DNA from: SIG603 sp964369415
GTDB lineage: Bacteria > Bacillota > Clostridia > Oscillospirales > Acutalibacteraceae
DNA length: 64,000 bases
Assembly (NCBI GenBank): GCA_964369415.1
Contig: CAYJFP010000005.1
Location: 47,099 to 111,098, forward strand
Direction: 5' to 3'
This document shows, in pieces, positions 1 through 7,585 of the stretch. Under the pieces are notes generated by a model that saw only the letters and a program-made list of their open reading frames with translations, searched no databases and was not told the DNA's origin. How positions within the stretch are numbered: the stretch's first letter is position 1; each line of letters starts with the position of its first letter. Position numbers and translations under genes: made by a program.

Positions 1-1035
1 GGCGGAGCTGGAGCCATATTTTGGATGTGGATTTCTGCGCTTTTTGGCATGATGACTGTGTTTTCAGAAATTGCAATATCGGCTAGTTTAAAGAAAAAAG
101 GTTCGCCATCAGGAGCGTTTGTGTATATAGAAAAAATAGGGAAAAGAAAGATATTAGCTTTTATTTATGGTTTAGGCTGTGTGCTTTCTTCACTATTTAT
201 GGGAAATATGGCACAGTCAAACTCGGTCTCAGCCGCACTTGACAATTTTGGAATAGAGAAATATATCACAGGGATATTAATAGCCGTGATACTCTTTTTT
301 TTGATGAAAAAAGGTTTAAAAAGCATAGTTAAGCTTACGGAATTATTGGTGCCGTTCATGACTTTATTCTTCTTAATAGTTTCAGCAGTTGCACTATTTG
401 TGAACCGTGAAAAAATACCAACGGCATTATCTGAAATAATGAACTCAGCTTTTTCGATAAGAGGAACATCAGGTGGAGCGATGTTTTTGGCGATGAGGAC
501 AGGGATATCAAGAGGTGTTTTTACGAATGAAGCAGGCCTTGGACTTTCGTCGATGGCTTTTTCAAATGTAAAAGATAAAACACCAAAAGAGCTGGGATAT
601 TACGGCATTTTTCAAGTTTTTATTGATACAATAGTGATGTGTACTATAACAGGACTTTGCGTTTTAGTGTGCACGGATATTAGAAATGAGGACTATCTTG
701 TAAGACTTGCTTTTTCCGATTCTTTAGGTTATTTTGGCGAGTTTTCTATAAATTTATGCATGGCACTTTTCGGATTTGCAACGGTAATGGCGACAGGATA
801 CTACGGAAAAGTGGGATTAGAATACATATCAAAAGGAAGGCTTAACTTTCTTTTTCCTTATTTGTTTTCCATAGCGGGATTTATAGGATGTATCGTGCCA
901 TTAAATACCTTGTTTGAAATGTGCGATGCGTTCAACGGTCTGCTGGCAATACCAAATTTAATTGGACTAGCGGTATTTTCGTCGCTTGCTGTAAAAATTG
1001 CCAACAGCAAGAGCACAAAATTGAACAATTCGTAA
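1..1035 (+). CDS. Sodium:alanine/glycine symporter (AGCS family), 5' end outside window
   Basis: The reading frame is open from base 1, so the gene starts upstream of the window; 344 residues are visible where the family usually has about 450. It is a polytopic membrane protein that takes up alanine or glycine with sodium. The first visible residues, GGAGAIFWMWISALFGM, match the family's conserved GxGAIFWMW segment, and a second hallmark, RGVFTNEAGLGLS, lies near residue 170. At least six hydrophobic segments follow. The substrate is inferred from the family. No clear terminator separates it from darA, 95 bases downstream. Confidence 0.9.
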   Translation, partial: GGAGAIFWMWISALFGMMTVFSEIAISASLKKKGSPSGAFVYIEKIGKRKILAFIYGLGCVLSSLFMGNMAQSNSVSAALDNFGIEKYITGILIAVILFFLMKKGLKSIVKLTELLVPFMTLFFLIVSAVALFVNREKIPTALSEIMNSAFSIRGTSGGAMFLAMRTGISRGVFTNEAGLGLSSMAFSNVKDKTPKELGYYGIFQVFIDTIVMCTITGLCVLVCTDIRNEDYLVRLAFSDSLGYFGEFSINLCMALFGFATVMATGYYGKVGLEYISKGRLNFLFPYLFSIAGFIGCIVPLNTLFEMCDAFNGLLAIPNLIGLAVFSSLAVKIANSKSTKLNNS

Positions 1036-1130
1036 AAAAATCAGAAAGCTATAGATTTTTTTTATATAATATGTTAAAATATACTAGAAATAAAGACATA
1101 TTATTTATGTATAATTTAGGAGGAATAGAT

Positions 1131-1454
1131 ATGAAACTTGTTTTGGCGATTGTCAGTAATGACGATAGTAATGCGGTATCTGCGGGGCTTACAAAGGGTG
1201 GTTTTCAGGTTACAAAGCTTGCGACTACTGGTGGATTTTTGATGGCTGGAAATACTACACTTATTTCAGGTGTTGCGGATGAAAAAGTAGATGAAGCGAT
1301 AGAAATTATTTCAAAAAATTCAAGTAAAAGGACTCAGCTTGTACCATCAAGCTCAACTTTAGACGTAGGGATGTACTCGTCTTTCCCTGTAGAAGTTACA
1401 GTTGGTGGCTCTACAGTATTTGTTCTTAATGTCGATAGGTTCGAAAAAGTTTAA
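1131..1454 (+). CDS. darA: Cyclic-di-AMP-binding PII-like protein DarA/PstA
   Basis: A 107-residue PII-like signalling protein. The family (YaaQ, DarA, PstA) forms trimers that bind cyclic di-AMP in the cytosol; its output is not well defined. The segment TTGGFLMAGNTTLISGV and the C-terminal FVLNVDRFEKV are characteristic. I chose the ATG at 1131 because AGGAGG sits just before it; an upstream in-frame extension would overlap the transporter gene. The stop codon overlaps the holB start by one base (TAATG), implying coupled translation. Gene order darA-holB-yaaT is widely conserved in Firmicutes. Confidence 0.93.
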   Translation: MKLVLAIVSNDDSNAVSAGLTKGGFQVTKLATTGGFLMAGNTTLISGVADEKVDEAIEIISKNSSKRTQLVPSSSTLDVGMYSSFPVEVTVGGSTVFVLNVDRFEKV

Positions 1455-2428
1455 TGAACTATAATTTTGATGATTTTGTGGGTAATGAGAGGGTAAAAGA
1501 CGCCATTAATACGGCTCTTTTAGAAAAAAGACTCCCTCAAGCGATGATTATTGAAGGCGATGAAGGCACAGGAAAAAGGACTCTTGCAAGGCTTATTTCT
1601 AATATGCTTGTATGCACAGATGAAAACAAACCTTGTGGCACTTGTCCGTCTTGTAAAAAGGTAAGGGCGCTTTCTCATCCTGATATAAGGATAGAAGAAG
1701 GCTCGGGCAAAAGTGGAAATATTTCGGTAGAGACCATAAGAGGGATTATAGAAGACGCCTACAGAATGCCCGAAGATGCTGAACTAAACATTTATCTTTT
1801 ATTTATCAAGTCGAAAATGTCGCCGATATCACAAAATAAGCTTTTGAAAATAATGGAAGAACCGCCGGGGAACGCACTTTTTATTTTAGTAGTGGTTTCG
1901 GCGGATTCTTTGCTGTCCACAATAAGATCAAGGGCAGTGTGTTATACGCTTTATCCTCCGACTATAGAACAAGCAGCTGAGTACCTAGTGTTAAAACATG
2001 GAATTGATGAAAATGAAGCGATAAATCGTTCGAAAATCTTCAGAGGAAATATTAAAAGAATGCTGGGTGAAAAAAACGAGCCTATAGAAATTGCAAATAA
2101 TGTGGCAGAAATTTTTTCGGGAACCGATGAAAACGAGCTTTTAAGCACTTGTTATGTGCTAGTAAAAGATAGAGATTTATTTTGTGATGTTTTGGAAAAT
2201 CTAAAAATGATTTTTAGAGATGCGATTGTTTTAGCAAGTGGATCAAAAATTACTTTAGGTTCTAATTTAGAATTATCGGAGAAGTTGTCTACTCACTATA
2301 GAATGACAGATTTGATTAAACTACCTGATGTTTGCAGTGAATATCAGGATTTGTGCAAAAAAAACTTAAATATGGATTTGCTTGTTACATCTTTTTGTGC
2401 TAAAATAAGAGAAACTGTATTAAAGTAA
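1454..2428 (+). CDS. holB: DNA polymerase III delta' subunit
   Basis: A 324-residue AAA+ clamp-loader subunit. Delta' is the stator of the complex that loads the beta clamp at replication forks. Visible features are a Walker-A-like GDEGTGKRT near residue 35, a zinc module starting CGTCPSC near residue 60 with a preceding cysteine, the sensor-like region LLKIMEEPPGNALFIL, and TIRSRA, the variant SRC-like motif. GKR in place of GKT/S is common in delta', which need not hydrolyse ATP. It overlaps darA by one base and precedes yaaT by 13 bases, so it is in an operon with both. Confidence 0.93.
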   Translation: MNYNFDDFVGNERVKDAINTALLEKRLPQAMIIEGDEGTGKRTLARLISNMLVCTDENKPCGTCPSCKKVRALSHPDIRIEEGSGKSGNISVETIRGIIEDAYRMPEDAELNIYLLFIKSKMSPISQNKLLKIMEEPPGNALFILVVVSADSLLSTIRSRAVCYTLYPPTIEQAAEYLVLKHGIDENEAINRSKIFRGNIKRMLGEKNEPIEIANNVAEIFSGTDENELLSTCYVLVKDRDLFCDVLENLKMIFRDAIVLASGSKITLGSNLELSEKLSTHYRMTDLIKLPDVCSEYQDLCKKNLNMDLLVTSFCAKIRETVLK

Positions 2429-2441
2429 TATTGGAGGAAAT

Positions 2442-3308
2442 ATGACAGAAGTAGTTGGTGTTAGATTTGAAAGCACCGGTAAAGTGTATTATTTTTCACC
2501 TGAGAATAAAAAAATATCTAAAGGTGAAGATGTTATAGTAGAAACCGCTAGAGGTCTTGAATGCGGTAAGGTTTGTATGGAAAATACTGTAATAGAGGAC
2601 AGCGAAGTCGTGCAGTCGCTTAAAAAAGTTGTTAGAATTGCTACAGATGACGACCTGAAAAAGGTTAAAGAAAATAAAGATAAAGAAATCAAGGCTTTTT
2701 CAATTTGTGAAGAAAAAATTAAAAAACACAACCTTGACATGCACCTTGTAAATGTTGAATACACCTTTGATTCAAGTAAAATCTTATTTTATTTTACATC
2801 GGATGGAAGGGTAGACTTCCGTGAGCTTGTAAAGGATTTGGCTTCGCAGTTTAGGACAAGGATAGAGTTAAGACAAATCGGAGTAAGAGACGAAGCTAAG
2901 CTATTAGGTGGACTTGGAATTTGTGGTAGACCGTTTTGCTGTTCATCGTTTTTATCAGGTTTTCAGCCTGTTTCAATTAAAATGGCAAAGGAACAAGGTC
3001 TTTCTTTAAATCCGGTGAAAATTTCGGGAACATGCGGAAGACTGATGTGCTGTTTAAAGTATGAGCAAGATGCATACACAGATTTACTCAAAAGAACACC
3101 TAAAGTTGGAGCTTTAGTAATGACAAGCGAGGGCAAAGGTGTGGTAGTGGATCAAAATCTTATTACTGGAGTTTTGACTGTTAAGCTAGACAAAACACCT
3201 GATGCGGCACCTCAAACCTTTAAAGTTAAAGATGTAAAACTTATTAAGGATGGACAAATTAGGCTAAATAAGAAAGAAATTGAAGAATTTAAAGGTTTAG
3301 AAGGCTAA
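2442..3308 (+). CDS. yaaT: PSP1-domain protein YaaT/RicT
   Basis: A 288-residue PSP1 protein. In Bacillus the orthologue (RicT) is part of the Y-complex, which carries Fe-S clusters and steers RNase Y in mRNA maturation, and it affects sporulation and competence. The PSP1 core carries the cysteine motifs CGRPFCCSSFL (about residue 165) and CGRLMCCLKYE (about residue 196). An RBS GGAGG precedes the ATG. The gene ends in a strong terminator, closing the darA-holB-yaaT operon. RNase Y itself is encoded at 44642-46195. Function by homology only. Confidence 0.92.
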   Translation: MTEVVGVRFESTGKVYYFSPENKKISKGEDVIVETARGLECGKVCMENTVIEDSEVVQSLKKVVRIATDDDLKKVKENKDKEIKAFSICEEKIKKHNLDMHLVNVEYTFDSSKILFYFTSDGRVDFRELVKDLASQFRTRIELRQIGVRDEAKLLGGLGICGRPFCCSSFLSGFQPVSIKMAKEQGLSLNPVKISGTCGRLMCCLKYEQDAYTDLLKRTPKVGALVMTSEGKGVVVDQNLITGVLTVKLDKTPDAAPQTFKVKDVKLIKDGQIRLNKKEIEEFKGLEG

Positions 3309-3312
3309 TTTT

Positions 3313-3364
3313 AAGTGAAAGTAGAAAAATCGACTGCGATTTAACTATTTTCACTTGATTTTTT
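3313..3364 (+). terminator. Intrinsic terminator after yaaT
   Basis: A long stem runs from AAGTGAAA through AAATCG to CGATTT and TTTTCACTT, followed by GATTTTTT. It sits directly behind yaaT. Confidence 0.85.
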
Positions 3365-3382
3365 ATCTTTTTATGGTAAAAT
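3355..3382 (+). promoter_or_regulatory. Possible sigma-A promoter for the ferredoxin gene
   Basis: TTGATT, a 16-base spacer and TAAAAT lie in the tail of the preceding terminator. A second candidate is TTGACT at 3418 with TTTAAA 17 bases on. I cannot choose between them. Confidence 0.4.
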
Positions 3383-3469
3383 AAAATCAATTAAAGATGA
3401 AATGTCAAATGAGAATTTTGACTGAGTGTACTCATATATCTTTAAATAAAGAAAGGATGGTAACAAATT

Positions 3470-3640
3470 ATGGCATATGTTATTGATGACAACTGCATTT
3501 CATGCGGAGCTTGCGCTGGAGAATGTCCATGTTCAGCTATTTCTGAAGGAGATAGCAAATATGTTATCGACGCAGATACTTGTGTAGACTGCGGAGCTTG
3601 TGCAGGAGCATGTCCTGTAGAAGCAATTTCTCAAGGCTAA
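3470..3640 (+). CDS. 2[4Fe-4S] ferredoxin
   Basis: A 56-residue clostridial-type ferredoxin. It begins MAYVIDDNCISCGACAGECP and has a second CxxCxxCxxxCP motif, CVDCGACAGACP, so eight cysteines can hold two [4Fe-4S] clusters. It would carry low-potential electrons for cytosolic oxidoreductases such as pyruvate:ferredoxin oxidoreductase or hydrogenase. An extra cysteine follows the first motif (CPCSAI). The ATG follows AAAGGATGG. It is flanked by terminators on both sides and so is probably monocistronic and well expressed. Confidence 0.95.
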   Translation: MAYVIDDNCISCGACAGECPCSAISEGDSKYVIDADTCVDCGACAGACPVEAISQG

Positions 3641-3660
3641 TTTTAAAAAAAGCTTTACTT

Positions 3661-3700
3661 CGAATGCCTCAGGGGTACAAGCCCTTGGGGCGTTCGTTTT
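3661..3700 (+). terminator. Intrinsic terminator after ferredoxin
   Basis: CGAATGCCTCAGGGG pairs with CCCTTGGGGCGTTCG around the loop TACAAG, followed by TTTT. Confidence 0.8.
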
Positions 3701-3726
3701 ATATAAACGAAAGGCAGATTACCGAT

Positions 3727-4455
3727 ATGGAAACAAAATGGGAAAGACTTTCACCGAATCATAAAATTTTAGTCTCGAAAGAGCACACATTTAATACGGA
3801 TACTATTTTGCTTGCAGATTTTTCACAGGCAAAAAAGCATTATGTCTGTGCCGATATAGGAACAGGTTGTGGAACGATAGCCGCTTTATGGGCGATAAGA
3901 AAAAATCCGAAAACGATATATGCGCTTGAAATTCAGGAAAATGCGTTTAATCAATTTAAAAGCACGGTAGAGGAAAATGGCTTTGCAAATATTAAGCAGA
4001 TAAACGGCGATGTCAAAAATTTTAAAGAGATATTTAAGGCAGGATCACTTGATTTAATCGCATGTAATCCACCTTATAAAGAAAAAGGAACGGGGATAAA
4101 AAATCCTGAAGAAGGCAAGATGATAGCAAGGCATGAAGAGCACATGAGCCTTGAGGACTTGGCAAAAGCGGCATCTTTTGCACTTAAATTTGGAGGTAGA
4201 CTTTGCATATGTCAAAGACCAGAAAGATTATCGGACGCTATTTGCATTTTTAAAGAGTATAAATTAGAGCCAAAAAGGCTAAGACTCGTTCAGCAAAGAG
4301 AAAGCAAAGCTCCATTTCTGTTTTTATTGGAGCTAAGAAATAAAGGCAATTCTGGAATGACTGTTATGCCGACACTTTTCATTGAAAAAGACGGAGAGTT
4401 TTCGCCTGAAATGATTGAAATTTACGGCGATTATAAGGAGAAAAACGATGAGTGA
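3727..4455 (+). CDS. trmN6: tRNA1(Val) adenine-N6-methyltransferase (TrmN6/YfiC family)
   Basis: A 242-residue SAM-dependent methyltransferase. The SAM-binding loop is ADIGTGCGTIAALWA, and CNPPYKEKG is the NPPY motif of N6-adenine methyltransferases. The family methylates A37 of tRNA-Val. I chose ATG 3727 (METKWERLSPNHK), preceded by GAAAGG; a longer frame from 3580 would overlap the ferredoxin gene and its terminator. It overlaps rsmI by 8 bases. trmN6 and rsmI neighbour each other in many Firmicutes (yabB and yabC in Bacillus). The exact tRNA target is inferred. Confidence 0.85.
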   Translation: METKWERLSPNHKILVSKEHTFNTDTILLADFSQAKKHYVCADIGTGCGTIAALWAIRKNPKTIYALEIQENAFNQFKSTVEENGFANIKQINGDVKNFKEIFKAGSLDLIACNPPYKEKGTGIKNPEEGKMIARHEEHMSLEDLAKAASFALKFGGRLCICQRPERLSDAICIFKEYKLEPKRLRLVQQRESKAPFLFLLELRNKGNSGMTVMPTLFIEKDGEFSPEMIEIYGDYKEKNDE

Positions 4456-5293
4456 AAAAAATAAGGTGAAAAGCGGAACTCTTTATGTGGTGGGAACGCC
4501 GATAGGAAATTTATCCGACTTGTCAAAAAGGGCAAAGGATACACTGTCGCAAGTGGATTTTATAGCGGCAGAAGACACAAGGGTCACGGCAAAACTACTC
4601 AATCATCTTGAAATTAAAAAGAAGCTAGTTAGCTATTTTGAGCACAACAAAATGCAAAAAGGCGACTATATAACGGATAGAATTTTAGAGGGAGAAAGCT
4701 GTGCACTGGTTTCGGATGCTGGAATGCCCGCAATATCTGACCCTGGAGAACTACTGGTAAAACAGGCAAGGGAAAAGGGGATAGAGGTGTATGTCGTGCC
4801 AGGCCCTAGTGCGGTGGTGTCGGCACTGTCCATAACAGGATTTAAAAGCGGAAGATTTACTTTTGAAGGATTTTTAAGCACGAATAAGAAGAGAAGAAAA
4901 CAGCACCTTGAAGAAATTAAGGATGAAAAAAGGACGATGATTTTTTACGAGGCCCCGCATAAGCTCTTGAGTACTCTAAAAGACATGCAGCCATATTTTA
5001 GCGATAGGCAGATTTCGCTTGTAAGAGAGCTTACAAAAATTCACGAAGAGTGCTATATAACCGATTTAGAAAATGCGATAAAGCACTATGAAGAAAATGC
5101 CCCAAAGGGTGAATTTGTGCTTATAATTGAGGGGAAAGAGACAGAAGAAAGCGGTAAAATAAGTGACATTGAAGACGCAGTTTTACTGGCAGAAGAGATG
5201 ATAAAAAAAGGCAGCTCCCTTACCGAAGCGGCAAAGGAAGCTGCAAATAAAAGCGAATTTAGCAAAAGTGAAATATACAAAAAGTTAATTTGA
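4448..5293 (+). CDS. rsmI: 16S rRNA (cytidine1402-2'-O)-methyltransferase RsmI
   Basis: A 281-residue tetrapyrrole-methylase-fold enzyme that methylates the ribose of C1402 in 16S rRNA. The signature GTPIGNLSDLS lies near residue 18, followed by AAEDTR, SDAGMPAISDPGE and VPGPSA. I chose ATG 4448 (MSEKNKVKSGTLY) because AAGGAG lies 10 bases before it. It overlaps trmN6 by 8 bases. Its 3' end overlaps the convergent membrane-protein gene by 9 bases, so no terminator fits between them. Confidence 0.94.
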   Translation: MSEKNKVKSGTLYVVGTPIGNLSDLSKRAKDTLSQVDFIAAEDTRVTAKLLNHLEIKKKLVSYFEHNKMQKGDYITDRILEGESCALVSDAGMPAISDPGELLVKQAREKGIEVYVVPGPSAVVSALSITGFKSGRFTFEGFLSTNKKRRKQHLEEIKDEKRTMIFYEAPHKLLSTLKDMQPYFSDRQISLVRELTKIHEECYITDLENAIKHYEENAPKGEFVLIIEGKETEESGKISDIEDAVLLAEEMIKKGSSLTEAAKEAANKSEFSKSEIYKKLI

Positions 5294-6106
5294 ATGATTG
5301 TGATGTACAAATTCATTTATTTCTATTTCGGAATTAATCAACGAGGTTAAATCCTCTTTTGAAAGCTCTTGATTGTTAAAAATCAAGGGCTTTTCTGCGC
5401 TTAAAATTTCAATCTCAAGATTTGGAAATAGAGAAGAAAAAGATAGAACAAGCGATTTTATAAAGCCATCATCGTCCTCGGTTTTGAGAAATTCGTTTAA
5501 GCTTTCATCAAAATGAAGTCTAAGAATTTGCGTGTCATGAGAATAGCCTAAAAGCTCAAAATCACTGTAAATCTCAGAAATATCAGTCATTTCATTCCAC
5601 AAAAGATAAGGGTCACAAGGAAAGTCGGTTAAAACATATTCGGTAAACTTTGAGTTTTGGTAAACATATATCTTGGCATCGGTAAATTCTGCGGGAATAG
5701 CAGTACTGTCTTCAGTGATGGTGCCGCCTTCGGTTTCAGCTTCAGTTTCGCCTTCTTCGGTAATGCTGCCTTCTTCGTAAGGTGCAGCGGCCTCTCCTGT
5801 CGCCGCTTCTGGAGCAGTTTCTGGAGCGGCTTCGTCATATGTCGTTTCTTCGCTATAGGCCATAGACGAGGAGCTATCAGCCACATTGTCAAAAAGCATA
5901 GGGTTTACAAAAAACACATAAATACCTATAAACATCAGCGCAAAAACTGCTGCATAGGAGTAGGTTATAATCCTAAAAACAGGTGTTTTTTTAGGAGGAG
6001 TAGGCTCTAACGGTTTAACTTGATGGTTTATTATTCTGCTATAAATGTCGTCTTTAACCGTGTTGTTGGTAGGTATTTTATCAATAGCTTTTTTTATCTC
6101 GTTCAT
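5285..6106 (-). CDS. Single-pass membrane protein, probable anti-sigma factor
   Basis: A 273-residue protein I do not recognise as a named family. It has a cytosolic N-terminus of about 43 residues, one membrane helix (about 45-67), an extracytoplasmic linker rich in Glu, Ala and Thr (about 78-135), and a C-terminal globular part. The start overlaps the stop of the upstream sigma factor gene (ATGA). A sigma gene coupled to a single-pass membrane protein is the classical arrangement for an ECF sigma factor and its anti-sigma factor, so that role is inferred from context. I see no zinc-binding HxxxCxxC motif of the ZAS type. Confidence 0.65.
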   Translation of the reverse strand: MNEIKKAIDKIPTNNTVKDDIYSRIINHQVKPLEPTPPKKTPVFRIITYSYAAVFALMFIGIYVFFVNPMLFDNVADSSSSMAYSEETTYDEAAPETAPEAATGEAAAPYEEGSITEEGETEAETEGGTITEDSTAIPAEFTDAKIYVYQNSKFTEYVLTDFPCDPYLLWNEMTDISEIYSDFELLGYSHDTQILRLHFDESLNEFLKTEDDDGFIKSLVLSFSSLFPNLEIEILSAEKPLIFNNQELSKEDLTSLINSEIEINEFVHHNHSN

Positions 6107-6582
6107 AAGTCTCCTCCTTTCAGTTTCTTTTTAAGAATTTCTCGCCCTCTTTTTAGCTGTATTCTTACAGTCGCTGGCGGTATTTTTAATATTTCAGCGA
6201 TTTCATTTGCATTATAATCTTCATAATAGTACATGAAGATTACCATTTTATATTTATCAGGTAGATTTAGAACGCTCGATATGGTTTCGTCAAATTCAAA
6301 ATCGCTGGATAAAGAATTAATTTCGTCGAGTGCCACATTTTTCCTATGCTTGCTTCTGAAAAAATCCATACATGCATTGTGTGAGCAAGTGTAAAGCCAA
6401 GCTTTTATGTGTTCGTCAGAAGAAAATTCCTTCTCACTTATGTAAAATTTATAAAAAACATCTTGCACTATGTCGGCACTGTCTTGAGAATTTTTTAGTC
6501 TTATGAAAACTGCCTTGTACATGGTGTCAAAATACATTTCATAAATACGTTTAAACTCGTTCTCGTCTCGAGTTTGAGTCAT
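6103..6582 (-). CDS. ECF-like RNA polymerase sigma factor
   Basis: A 159-residue sigma-70 family protein with only regions 2 and 4. Region 2 contains DSADIVQDVFYKFY and KAWLYTCSHNACMDFFRS. Region 4 contains DKYKMVIFMYYYEDYNANEIAEILKIP with a helix-turn-helix. I chose the ATG at 6582 (MTQTRDENEF) because GAGAGGGG lies before it; the frame extends to a TTG at 6600, but that lies at the 5' edge of the RBS. It is co-transcribed with the membrane protein downstream. A TGAAAC/CGTA pair just upstream suggests that it drives its own promoter. Confidence 0.88.
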   Translation of the reverse strand: MTQTRDENEFKRIYEMYFDTMYKAVFIRLKNSQDSADIVQDVFYKFYISEKEFSSDEHIKAWLYTCSHNACMDFFRSKHRKNVALDEINSLSSDFEFDETISSVLNLPDKYKMVIFMYYYEDYNANEIAEILKIPPATVRIQLKRGREILKKKLKGGDL

Positions 6583-6604
6583 GTTAAAAACCCCTCTCAA
6601 ATAA

Positions 6605-6633
6605 TATACGTTTGATGATAAGAAAATGTTTCA
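6605..6633 (-). promoter_or_regulatory. Candidate ECF-type autoregulated promoter of the sigma factor gene
   Basis: On the minus strand, TGAAAC is followed by 17 bases and CGTATA, close to the sigma-W-like pattern TGAAAC-N16-CGTA. It would start transcription about 18 bases before the sigma gene ATG. The -35 lies in one arm of the terminator hairpin of the neighbouring operon, so the match could be partly fortuitous. Confidence 0.5.
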
Positions 6634-6651
6634 CCTAAAATAGGTGAAACA
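6619..6651 (-). terminator. Intrinsic terminator after the DUF1385 gene
   Basis: A perfect 11-bp inverted repeat, TGTTTCACCTA / TAGGTGAAACA, with loop AAA. On the minus strand it is followed by TTTTCTT. It ends the lipoprotein-regulator-kinase-DUF1385 operon. Confidence 0.75.
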
Positions 6652-6658
6652 AAATAAA

Positions 6659-7585
6659 TTAGATTAAATCTTCGCCATTTTCGGGAATTACCTCTTCCAT
6701 AGCGACAATAGCTGTTTTAATCATGTTTTCATCGGGCTCTTTTGTCGTGATTCTTTGTACCCATATGCCAGGAGCCGAGATTATTCTAACTAAGAGATTA
6801 TCAAATTTACCGCAAAATTTGATAAGTTCGTAGCCTACTGAAACAACTATTGGAAGCGTGATAATTTTAGAGGCTGTTCTTATAATAGGGTCGGTAAACG
6901 GGATGAAAAATCCAACAATTATGCCAAGCAAAATCAAAATAATTAAAAAGCTTGTTCCACATCTTGGATGAAAACGGCTTTGTTTTTTTATGTTTTCCAC
7001 GGTTAAAGGAAGGCCTTTTTCATAGCAAAAAATTGTCTTGTGCTCGGCTCCATGATACTGAAACACCCTTTTTATATCCGGAATCATCGAAACTAAAAGC
7101 AAATAAACAATAAATATCACAAGTCGCATGACGCCTTCAAAAATAGACCTGAAAGGTGAAACGGATTCACCGAAAAGCATTTCAATTCCGCTAAAAGAAA
7201 GTGTCGGAAGAAAAATGAAAAGAAAAACAGATAAGGCTATGCCCAAAACGCTTGCGACGCCGATTATTACATTCGACATTTTATCCCCAAAAGTTTTGTT
7301 AAGCCATTTGTCAAACTTGCTTTCGATTTCCTCTTCTACAGTGATTTTATCGGCGGATTTTTGCATAGCCTTCATCCCGAGTCTCATGGTGTCTACATAG
7401 CTGAAAATTCCTCTGATAAAAGGCTTTTTTAGTATGGGATATTTATCTCTAATAAAATTAATTTCAATTTCTTCTTTTGTTATGTTGTTTTCCTCATCGC
7501 AAAAAGCGGCGACGATTTTTTTAGGGCCGACCATCATTATGCCCTCTAAAAGAGCTTGTCCGCCTATGCTTGTTTTTTTACTCAT
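6659..7585 (-). CDS. DUF1385 family membrane protein
   Basis: A 308-residue protein. The N-terminus, GGQALLEGIMMVGPKK, and the central YHGAEHKTIFCYE with SRFHPRCGTSFL are the conserved signatures of DUF1385. The clustered His, Glu and Cys residues suggest a metal or active site, but no function is established to my knowledge. Hydrophobic segments flank the His-rich part (about 110-190 and 215-250). DUF1385 genes often sit near rpmE and prfA/prmC; here the gene is the last of a two-component operon and overlaps the kinase gene by 8 bases. AAGGATG precedes the ATG. Confidence 0.85.
   Translation of the reverse strand: MSKKTSIGGQALLEGIMMVGPKKIVAAFCDEENNITKEEIEINFIRDKYPILKKPFIRGIFSYVDTMRLGMKAMQKSADKITVEEEIESKFDKWLNKTFGDKMSNVIIGVASVLGIALSVFLFIFLPTLSFSGIEMLFGESVSPFRSIFEGVMRLVIFIVYLLLVSMIPDIKRVFQYHGAEHKTIFCYEKGLPLTVENIKKQSRFHPRCGTSFLIILILLGIIVGFFIPFTDPIIRTASKIITLPIVVSVGYELIKFCGKFDNLLVRIISAPGIWVQRITTKEPDENMIKTAIVAMEEVIPENGEDLI

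Noticed and set aside
1056..1085. Promoter for darA
   Set aside because: Several TATAAT-like hexamers, but none has an acceptable -35 at 16-18 bases; too AT-rich to decide.
5657..6010. 117-residue frame on the plus strand opposite the membrane-protein gene
   Set aside because: It is antisense to the Glu/Ala-rich linker; composition is an artefact of the repeated codons, and there is no RBS.
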